64,000 nucleotides of DNA, taken from positions 8,724,001 to 8,788,000 of the forward strand of contig NZ_CP069396.1 in the NCBI RefSeq assembly GCF_016887565.1. The letters are read 5' to 3'. Numbering within the stretch: the stretch's first letter is position 1; every line of letters starts with the position of its first letter. Below, one piece after another: positions 56,449-64,000 of the stretch. The notes under the pieces were generated by a model that had not been told where the DNA came from, did no database searches, and saw only the letters and a program-made list of their open reading frames with translations. Both the position numbers and the translations under genes were made by a program. The DNA comes from Archangium violaceum. GTDB taxonomy: Bacteria; Myxococcota; Myxococcia; Myxococcales; Myxococcaceae.

Positions 56449-58125
56449 CTACCTCGCCCCCTGGGATTTCAGGTCTTCGAGCGCCTGAAGACGCGGGGCC
56501 TCGAACTCGTCCCCCTTGTTCCAGCGAGGCAGCTCCCTCGTCCGGGCCACGTTGGCGCCCAGCAGGAAGAAGAGCTGTACGTCCTCCACCGCGCCGGAGA
56601 AGTCCCAGTCCGGGGTCAGCTCGTCCGAGGGCTGATGGTAGTGCTGGGCCTCCCACTTCTCCCGGCGCTCCTTGCCCCACCCCGGCGGCCGGCCAATGAA
56701 GTCCATGCCGCTGCTGAAGTAGGCGGCGGGAACGCCCAGCCGGGCGAAGTTGAACTGGTCCGAGCGGTAGAAGAACCCCCGGTCCGGCAACTGGTCCGCC
56801 TTCACGATGCGCCCCTGCGCCCGGACCATCGCCACCAGGACGGAGTCCAGCGAGGACTTGCCCAGTCCGATGACCGTCACGTCCCTCGTGCGCCCGTGGA
56901 TGTTGAGCCCGTCGATGTTGATGTTGGCCGCCACGCGCCCCGGAGGCACCGGCAGGTGCTCGGCGAGGTACTGCGAGCCCAGCAGCCCCTGCTCCTCCGC
57001 CGCCACCGCCGCGAAGAGGATGGAGCGCGGCGGCGCCTTCGGCAGCCGGGAGAAGGCCCTGGCCACCTCGAGCATCGCCGCCACGCCGGACGCGTTGTCC
57101 ACCGCCCCGTTGTAGATGGCGTCCTCGCCCGGCTTCGCGTCCTCCTTCAGGCCCAGGTGATCATGGTGCGCCGAGTAGAGCACCACCTCCCGCGACAGCT
57201 TCGGATCGCTCCCCGGCAAGAGGCCCAGCACGTTCGCCGTGGGCCGGCGGCGCACCTGGTTGGCGAAGCGCGTGGACACCGTCACTCCCAGCGGCACCGG
57301 CTGGAAGTCGCGCTTCTGCGCCGCCGCGCGCAACACGTCCAGGTCCCTCCCCGCCAGCTGCAACACCCGCCGCGTCGCCTCGTCCGTCATCCACCCCTTC
57401 ACCTGCAGGCGCGGCTTTTCCCCCAGCGCTGGTAACTCGAACTGCTCCCCCGACCAGGACGTCTGCACCACCTGCCACGAGTACCCCGCGCTCGGCGTGG
57501 TGTGGATGATGAGTGCCCCCGCCGCCCCCGTCTTCGCCGCCTGCTCGTATTTGTAGTCCCACCGGCCATACCTCAGCCGCGCCTTGCCCCCGAAGAGTGT
57601 CGGGTCGTCCTCCGGATCGTTGTTCAGGATGACGAGCGTCTTGCCCCTCAAGTCCTTGCCCTTGAAGTCGTCCCACTCGTACTCGGGCGCCTGGATGCCG
57701 TAGCCCACGAAGACCAGCTCCGACTCCCGCAGCACCGCCTCCGCCGCCTGCGCTCCCGAGGTCGCGATGAAGTCGTCGTGGTACTGGAGCTCCGCTCGGC
57801 TTGAGCCGCTCGTGAAGCTCAGCGTCTTGGGGTGGCCTGTCATCCCCACCAGCTCGAGCGGTTGGAGGTAGCTCCCGTTCGTCCCCGCTGGCTTCAGGCC
57901 CAACAGCTGGAATTGTGTTGCGATGTACTGCTGCGCCAGCGCGTCTCCGCGCGTCCCGGGGCCTCGGCCCTCGAGCAGATCCGACGCCAGGAAGCTCACG
58001 TGCGCCTGGAGATCCTCGCCCCGGATGGTCCGGGACGCGGATTTCTCCGCGGGCGTGGTGAGCTGCGCCTGTGCGGCGAGCGGGAGGAGCAACAGGGCTG
58101 CGAGGAGCACCAGCGTTCGCTTCAT
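56449..58125 (-). CDS. M28-family metallopeptidase, exported
   Basis: The 558-residue exported protein has a signal peptide ending PLAAQA. The M28 zinc ligands are visible: H and D in YSAHHDHLG, D in GAVDNASGVAAM, EE in VAAEEQGLLGS, a later Asp, and H in QHYHQPSDEL. A PA-type insertion lies at about 140-270. Such enzymes are aminopeptidases acting outside the inner membrane. ATG 58125 begins MKRTLVLLAALLLLPLAAQA. Confidence 0.92.
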   Translation of the reverse strand: MKRTLVLLAALLLLPLAAQAQLTTPAEKSASRTIRGEDLQAHVSFLASDLLEGRGPGTRGDALAQQYIATQFQLLGLKPAGTNGSYLQPLELVGMTGHPKTLSFTSGSSRAELQYHDDFIATSGAQAAEAVLRESELVFVGYGIQAPEYEWDDFKGKDLRGKTLVILNNDPEDDPTLFGGKARLRYGRWDYKYEQAAKTGAAGALIIHTTPSAGYSWQVVQTSWSGEQFELPALGEKPRLQVKGWMTDEATRRVLQLAGRDLDVLRAAAQKRDFQPVPLGVTVSTRFANQVRRRPTANVLGLLPGSDPKLSREVVLYSAHHDHLGLKEDAKPGEDAIYNGAVDNASGVAAMLEVARAFSRLPKAPPRSILFAAVAAEEQGLLGSQYLAEHLPVPPGRVAANINIDGLNIHGRTRDVTVIGLGKSSLDSVLVAMVRAQGRIVKADQLPDRGFFYRSDQFNFARLGVPAAYFSSGMDFIGRPPGWGKERREKWEAQHYHQPSDELTPDWDFSGAVEDVQLFFLLGANVARTRELPRWNKGDEFEAPRLQALEDLKSQGAR

Positions 58126-58195
58126 GGCTCGTGTGCCCCTAACACGACCTGTTGGGTGTCGCAGGGGGTTTTGTCGCTCGGATGGTCCGACGGTA

Positions 58196-58231
58196 GACCC
58201 TCACCCCAGCCCTCTCCCAGAGGGAGAGGGG
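58196..58231. repeat. REP-like palindrome, copy B
   Basis: CGGTAGACCCTCACCCCAG leads into CCCTCTCCC-AGA-GGGAGAGGG (58210-58230). It shares the CGGTAGACCCTCACCC lead with copy D at 61357. It lies between the M28 peptidase and cysS genes. Confidence 0.85.
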
Positions 58232-58261
58232 GCGGACACCGATTCAACCTGGGATGCGAGC

Positions 58262-58298
58262 GACCCTCACCCCGTCCCTCTCCCGGGGGGAGAGGGGT
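58262..58298. repeat. REP-like palindrome, copy C
   Basis: GACCCTCACCCCGT precedes CCCTCTCCC-GGG-GGGAGAGGG (58276-58296). The loop base content differs from the other copies (GGG, not AGA). Its start is 66 bases after the start of copy B. Confidence 0.82.
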
Positions 58299-58313
58299 TC
58301 TTCGAGGGGTTTT

Positions 58314-59801
<1,488 letters not shown>

Positions 59802-60000
59802 GTTCTCGAACCTCCGTTTGTCCGTCCGGGGTGGAACGCCGGACTCTAGGGCTTCCCCACGGCCACCACCACAAGTGCCTGACAGGACAGTGAACACTGC
59901 CTCCCCCTGAGCACTCCAGGCAGCCGAAAAAGGACTCTCCTCCGCCTTTCTCGCGGCACCCTATCTCCGTCTGCCGCCAAATCTGGGAGAATGCCCCCCG

Positions 60001-61359
60001 ATGAGCCCTCCCAATCCCAAGCGCCCGCCCCGCTCGCCCGGCCCCCCTGGGGATCCGGCGTCGCGCCAGGATGCGGAGGTGGAGCTCCCCTTCGATGATG
60101 ACGAGGTCGCCCCCCTCCAGGCCGACGACCCCCGCCCCCAGCGCGTCCCCCAGTACCCCGCTGGCGCCCGCCGCCGCCGCCGCCGGGGCCCCGGGGGCCT
60201 CTCGCGCGAGGCCCGCGACCGGGAGATGCCCGCCCGCTTCGACTCCGGCGAGTACGAGGACCCCGGTCATGCCCCCGCCTTCCTCTATGTCGAGCGCGGC
60301 CCCGGTGCCGGTCAGCTGATCCCCGTCAAGCAGGGCGTGCTCGTGCTCGGCCGCGCCTCCACGTCCGACCTGCGCCTCCAGCACCCCTCCATCAGCCGCC
60401 GCCACGCCCAGCTCACCCGCCGGGGAGATGCCCTCTCCCTCAAGGACCTCGGCAGCCAGAACGGCACCTACGTCAACCGCGACCGCCTCACCGCCGAGGT
60501 CGAGCTCCACCCCGGAGATGAGATCGCCCTGGGCAACGCGCTCCTGCGGCTGCGCGGGCCCGGCCCCACCCCCGAGCGGCCTCGCGCCTCCCTCCACAGG
60601 CCCACCTCGTCGCTCCGCGTCGGCATGAGCTCCCGCCGCCTGGTGCTGCTCGCCGCCGCCACTGGCTCCCTCGTGGCCGTGTTCCTCACCCTCGCCGCGG
60701 TGCGACTCGTGCGCTCCCGCGGAGAGACCGCCGGCCCCGAGGCCCTGGTGGAGCCCGGATACCCGGCCGAGGTCCCCGTGGCCGGGACTTCCGAGGCTTC
60801 GCGGGCCGCCCCGGCCGAGGTGTCCTCCTTCACCGAGGAGCCCCTCGTCGCCGAGCAGGCTCCTGCCCCCGAGCGCCCGGGTGGGAAGGTAAGGGGCGCC
60901 GCCGGGACACGGGCTCTCAGTGCCCAGGCCCTCGCGGAGACCTCGAAGGGCGCTGGCTCGAAGCAGCGGGAGGTGGGCGCTCGAGCGAAGGCGGGGACAG
61001 GGAAGGTCGTCTCCAAGCCTCCGCCCACCGAGCCCCGGTCCGCCCAGGACTCCGCTGACGAGGCCGAAGCCGAGGCCCGCTCCCGCTACGAGGCCGGCAA
61101 TGTCGAGGCCGCCCTCTCCCTCGCCCGGCGCGCGCACCTCGATGCCCTGGCCTCCACCCTCTCTCGCTTCCAGGCCGAGTGGATCGCCGGCAACGCGGCG
61201 CTCGCCGCTCATGACCCCTCTTCCGCCCTCCAGCACTTCTCCACCGCCCGCGAGCTCGACCAGGAGCTCGCGAATGGTTGGGGCACCTATGCGCCCTTGA
61301 TTCGCAAGGCGCTCGCTCAGGCGCAGATGCAGGAGAGCAAGCAGGGGAACGAGCGGTAG
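60001..61359 (+). CDS. FHA-domain membrane protein with a helical repeat tail
   Basis: The 452-residue protein has a disordered, Pro/Arg-rich N-terminus, an FHA domain (about 95-187) with LGRASTSDLRLQHPSISRRHAQL and GSQNGTYVNR, one membrane helix (213-236, RLVLLAAATGSLVAVFLTLA) and a C-terminal TPR-like helical stretch (about 350-445). FHA domains read phosphothreonine; the layout places the reader in the cytosol and the helical repeats outside the inner membrane. The stop TAG at 61357 lies at the start of a palindromic repeat. Confidence 0.87.
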   Translation: MSPPNPKRPPRSPGPPGDPASRQDAEVELPFDDDEVAPLQADDPRPQRVPQYPAGARRRRRRGPGGLSREARDREMPARFDSGEYEDPGHAPAFLYVERGPGAGQLIPVKQGVLVLGRASTSDLRLQHPSISRRHAQLTRRGDALSLKDLGSQNGTYVNRDRLTAEVELHPGDEIALGNALLRLRGPGPTPERPRASLHRPTSSLRVGMSSRRLVLLAAATGSLVAVFLTLAAVRLVRSRGETAGPEALVEPGYPAEVPVAGTSEASRAAPAEVSSFTEEPLVAEQAPAPERPGGKVRGAAGTRALSAQALAETSKGAGSKQREVGARAKAGTGKVVSKPPPTEPRSAQDSADEAEAEARSRYEAGNVEAALSLARRAHLDALASTLSRFQAEWIAGNAALAAHDPSSALQHFSTARELDQELANGWGTYAPLIRKALAQAQMQESKQGNER

Positions 61360-61394
61360 ACCCTCACCCTGGCCCTCTCCCAGAGGGAGAGGGG
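61357..61394. repeat. REP-like palindrome, copy D, holding two stop codons
   Basis: CGGTAGACCCTCACCCTGG leads to CCCTCTCCC-AGA-GGGAGAGGG (61373-61393). The TAG that ends the FHA gene (61357-61359) and the TGA that ends the minus-strand gene (61364-61366) both lie inside it. The last residues of that protein, NPSPSGRGPG, are encoded by the repeat. Confidence 0.87.
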
Positions 61395-62035
61395 TTGAAG
61401 CGCTTGTGGAGTCCTCGGATCAACAGCGCCGCGTTCGCCAGGATGAACGTCACCAGCACCAGCGCGATGAACGGCACCCCTTTGTCCCCTCGCGGTCGTT
61501 CACCCTCCACCACCAGCCACAGTCTTCCATCCCTCGGCTGCACCTCCCCCCACTCCCTCAGCAGCTTGAAGCCCTCCTGGTGGCGTCTCGCGTCCTCCTC
61601 CGACAGCAGCCTCCCCCTCACCCCGAAGGGTCTCTGGTCCGGCTGTCTCGGCACCCGCCCCGGCGTCCACTCCTCCCCCGGCAGCGCATGCCGGCGCACC
61701 AGGAAGGGCGACTCCCGCAGGCCCACCACCACGTACACGTCTTCGCCGTCTCGCCCGTAGGCCCCTCGGATCGTGGGGATTCCGTGCACCTGCACGTAGC
61801 GGTTGGACTCCAGCACCTCGTACCGGTACGCCCCCTCCGCTCCCAGCGTCAGCGGCGTGCTCGGTGAGAAGAAGTACGTCAGGTCCTTCCACAGCAGCCC
61901 CAGCAGCACGCTCCCCACCACCATCGCGAACACCGCCACCGGCGCCCTCACCCCCACCCCACGCCGGCGGATCCTCGCCTCCAGCTCCGCGATGCGCTGG
62001 TCCCGCTCTTCCCGCAGCTCCGACTCGTTCGACAT
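61364..62035 (-). CDS. Two-helix membrane protein, unknown function
   Basis: The 223-residue protein has a charged N-terminus with a likely coiled segment (residues 1-28), one membrane helix near 30-50 (VAVFAMVVGSVLLGLLW), an extracytoplasmic part of about 140 residues and a second helix near 190-210 (VPFIALVLVTFILANAAL). Its C-terminal NPSPSGRGPG comes from the palindromic repeat. The ATG lies only one base after the T-run of the cdnL terminator, and no ribosome site is visible. I recognise no family. Confidence 0.65.
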   Translation of the reverse strand: MSNESELREERDQRIAELEARIRRRGVGVRAPVAVFAMVVGSVLLGLLWKDLTYFFSPSTPLTLGAEGAYRYEVLESNRYVQVHGIPTIRGAYGRDGEDVYVVVGLRESPFLVRRHALPGEEWTPGRVPRQPDQRPFGVRGRLLSEEDARRHQEGFKLLREWGEVQPRDGRLWLVVEGERPRGDKGVPFIALVLVTFILANAALLIRGLHKRFNPSPSGRGPG

Positions 62036-62036
62036 G

Positions 62037-62077
62037 AAAAAACCCCGGTCCCCACCTTCGGGGAACCGGGGTTTTTT
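62037..62077. terminator. Strong bidirectional terminator after cdnL
   Basis: AAAAAACCCCGGT pairs with ACCGGGGTTTTTT around an inner CCCC/GGGG stem with one bulge; the six A and six T act as T-runs for both strands. It stands 18 bases past the cdnL stop. Confidence 0.9.
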
Positions 62078-62095
62078 AACTCCGCCTCGTGACGA

Positions 62096-62590
62096 CTAGG
62101 CGATGTTGAAGATCTTCTTCAGATCCGACTCGATCTCTTCCTCGGAGCAGTCCTTGGCCAGCGACAGTTCCTTGATGAGCAGCGAGCGCGCCGTGTCCAG
62201 CATCTTGCGCTCACCGAACGACAGGTCCTTGTCTCCCTTGAGGAGGTACAGGTCGCGAAGCACCTCGGCGATCTCGAACACCGAGCCCGTCTTGATCTTC
62301 TCCATGTACTCCCGGTAGCGACGGTTCCACGTCGTGGAGTCGACCGAGATGTCCTTCTCCTTCAGGATGGAGTAGACTTGCTTGACATCCTCCTCGCTGA
62401 TGATCTCCCGGAGGCCGACCGATCCCACCTTGTTGATCGGGATCATGATCCGCATCCCATTCTCCAGGATGCGCAGCACATAGAAGGATTGGCGCTGCCC
62501 GGCTACTTCGGTGTGCTCGATACCCATCACCTCGCCGACACCCTGCCCCGGGTAAACCGCCTTATCGCCGGTCTTGAAGCTCGTCTGCAC
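62096..62590 (-). CDS. cdnL: CdnL, CarD-like RNA polymerase-binding regulator
   Basis: The 164-residue protein begins MQTSFKTGDKAVYPGQGVGE and resembles M. xanthus CdnL from memory. The N-terminal RNA polymerase interaction domain (about 1-65) contacts the beta subunit; the C-terminal helical domain (about 70-160, TTWNRRYREYMEKIKTG) binds DNA near the -10 element. CdnL stabilises open complexes at rRNA and other promoters and is essential in Myxococcus. The start is GTG 62590 with AAGGAGG 9 bases upstream. A strong terminator follows. Confidence 0.96.
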   Translation of the reverse strand: MQTSFKTGDKAVYPGQGVGEVMGIEHTEVAGQRQSFYVLRILENGMRIMIPINKVGSVGLREIISEEDVKQVYSILKEKDISVDSTTWNRRYREYMEKIKTGSVFEIAEVLRDLYLLKGDKDLSFGERKMLDTARSLLIKELSLAKDCSEEEIESDLKKIFNIA

Positions 62591-62686
62591 TCGTTACCGC
62601 CTCCTTACGATGGCTTGGCTTGACACCCGGCCTCAGAAAGCAGAGCACGAGTACCACAATCGACCCCATCCAGCAACATTGAAGCC

Positions 62687-62715
62687 TTGACCCGCCCGGA
62701 ATTTCCCGACTAGCC
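62687..62715 (+). promoter_or_regulatory. Weak promoter candidate for comEC
   Basis: TTGACC (62687-62692) and CTAGCC (62710-62715) are separated by 17 bases, about 80 bases ahead of the comEC start. The -35 is good, the -10 poor. The same 204-bp gap must also hold the cdnL promoter on the other strand. Confidence 0.25.
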
Positions 62716-62794
62716 TGGGCACCTTTGCGTGTATGCGCTCGCTCGGTAGGGCGGTGCACCACGACGGGACGGATCGGGTGGGTGGTGGGGGTGG

Positions 62795-64000
62795 ATGGTG
62801 GGCCGGTACTCGTGGCGCGATCTGACCGCGCGTCCTCTTTTCTTTCCCGCTGTGAGCCTCATGCTCGGCGCGGGTCTGGGACTGAGAACGCAGGTCATTG
62901 GTGGATTATTCCAACTAATGGTTGCTTCGGCCCTGGGGATTCTCTCCCTGTGGCTCGCTCGCTTGCCCGGTGCTCATCTGGGCGTGCTCCTGTGTCTGGG
63001 GTTCACCGGCGCGGGCCTGGCCACCCTGGAGGCCGGTGCCGATGTGCCTCATGCCCTCGCGGCAGGAGGCACCACGGTGCTCGAGGGCGAGGTGGAGCGC
63101 GTGGACCGCTTCGAGGACTCCACTCGACTCCTCGTCGCGGTGGCTCGCGTGGGACAGGGCGCCGGAAGCCCCGCGCGCTTCCACGCGAGCCTCTACGTCC
63201 ATGGCGAGCCACCCCCGCTCCTGCCCGGACAGCGCCTGCGCGCCGAGGCGAAACTCAAGCCGCTCGAGCCCGCGTCGAACCCCGGAGAAAAGGATTTATC
63301 CGCGACACGGTGGCGACAGGGACTCGCCTTCTCCGGCAGCATCCAGGGCTCGCGGCTGCTCGTGCTGTCCCCGCCTTCCGGCTGGCGCCAGTACCTGGTG
63401 CGCACGCAGGAAGGGCTCTCCCAGGCGGTGCGCGCCGTGGCCCCCTCGCCCGACGCCGCGGCCCTCTTCCTCACCCTGGCCGCCGGACAGCGCGCCGCGC
63501 TCGATGACTCCCTGGAGGAGGATTTCTCTCGGAGTGGGCTCGCACACGTACTCAGCGTGAGTGGACTGCACGTGGCGGCGCTCGCGCTCATGACGCTGGC
63601 CCTGCTGCGCCAGGTGTTCGTCCGGGCCGGGGCGCGGCTGCGGAGCCTGCGCCGGGTGGATGCCCGCCGGCTGGCGGCCCCCGCCTCCGTGCCCTTCGTC
63701 TGGGCCTACGTCGTCTTCACCGGCAACCAGCCTCCCGCGGTGCGCTCGGCGGTGATGGCCAGCGTGGTGCTGTTGGGGCTCGCGCTCTGGCGGCGGGCCG
63801 ATGGGCTCAACAGCCTGGCCACCGCCGCCGCGGTGCTCGTCGCCTGGGCGCCCTCCAGCGTCGTCGATCTGTCGCTGCAGCTCTCCTTCCTCGCCGTCTT
63901 CAGCCTGCTGCTGCTCACCCCCGCCCTGCGCGAGGCCATCCCCCTCCCTCCTCCGGACCCGAAGGAGTCCCACCGGGTGAAGCGCCTGCTCGCGAGCACC
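62795..64000 (+). CDS. comEC: ComEC/Rec2 DNA-uptake channel, 5' part
   Basis: An open frame from ATG 62795 runs off the right edge (402 codons). It encodes two or three N-terminal membrane helices (LFFPAVSLMLGAGLGL and following), an OB-like domain (about 85-180, with TTVLEGEVERVDRFEDSTRL) and the start of the competence domain, with LAHVLSVSGLHVAALALMTL, the typical ComEC SGLH segment. The full protein would take single-stranded DNA across the inner membrane. The beta-lactamase-like end is outside the window. Confidence 0.9.
   Translation, partial: MVGRYSWRDLTARPLFFPAVSLMLGAGLGLRTQVIGGLFQLMVASALGILSLWLARLPGAHLGVLLCLGFTGAGLATLEAGADVPHALAAGGTTVLEGEVERVDRFEDSTRLLVAVARVGQGAGSPARFHASLYVHGEPPPLLPGQRLRAEAKLKPLEPASNPGEKDLSATRWRQGLAFSGSIQGSRLLVLSPPSGWRQYLVRTQEGLSQAVRAVAPSPDAAALFLTLAAGQRAALDDSLEEDFSRSGLAHVLSVSGLHVAALALMTLALLRQVFVRAGARLRSLRRVDARRLAAPASVPFVWAYVVFTGNQPPAVRSAVMASVVLLGLALWRRADGLNSLATAAAVLVAWAPSSVVDLSLQLSFLAVFSLLLLTPALREAIPLPPPDPKESHRVKRLLAST

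Overview
The window is a 64 kb piece of a high-GC myxobacterial chromosome, most likely order Myxococcales, suborder Cystobacterineae. The best evidence is a CdnL/CarD protein at 62096-62590 that closely resembles the Myxococcus protein as I remember it. A MYXO-CTERM sorting tail at 24918-26690, hybrid receiver/kinases, an FHA protein, many lipoproteins and frequent GTG/TTG starts agree. The DNA looks chromosomal and mostly housekeeping. I see no phage, transposase, integrase, plasmid genes or CRISPR array.

Layout. 1-650: tail of an unknown gene, then tRNA-Gln and two identical tRNA-Glu genes, each followed by a strong terminator. 651-4301: a response regulator, a small membrane protein, a receiver/kinase hybrid, a DUF2795 protein and a small acidic protein. 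4359-8122: pyruvate dehydrogenase E2, E1-beta and E1-alpha, transcribed as pdhA-pdhB-pdhC on the minus strand. 8272-12928: HAD hydrolase, unknown two-helix membrane protein, OPA-type transporter, Nudix hydrolase. 13050-19053: a coupled three-gene set on the plus strand (5'-nucleotidase-like lipoprotein, large lipoprotein, outer-membrane barrel). 19188-22938: VOC protein, small lipoprotein, PmbA/TldD pair. 23092-26690: GspE-type ATPase overlapping a MYXO-CTERM protein. 26774-30702: ccsA-hemA-hemC-hemD. 30732-36357: small protein, thioredoxin, PilZ protein, MgtE, multidomain kinase. 36586-41084: mreC-mreD-mrdA-rodA. 41326-45594: parvulin foldase, GAF-GGDEF cyclase, Maf, YggS, zinc ribbon. 45888-49330: DUF3108-DUF4091-DUF3108. 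49320-52124: two unknown proteins and DUF507. 52264-56370: uvrB-uvrC. 56449-64000: M28 peptidase, cysS, FHA/TPR protein, membrane protein, cdnL and the start of comEC.

How the genes fit together. The clear functional groups are pyruvate oxidation (E3 is not in the window), the early steps of tetrapyrrole synthesis with a CcsA-type membrane protein, cell elongation (MreC/MreD/PBP2/RodA, without mreB), and nucleotide excision repair (UvrBC). Envelope and secretion functions recur: lipoproteins, an outer-membrane barrel, a MYXO-CTERM protein and DUF3108 proteins.

The least explained parts are: the exported nucleotidase/lipoprotein/barrel operon with its cysteine repeats; a matrixin-like MYXO-CTERM protein that has lost its zinc site and is coupled to an orphan secretion ATPase; a TldD carrying a Tat/lipoprotein signal next to a PmbA without one; and a dispersed palindrome (four copies) that supplies both stop codons of one convergent gene pair.
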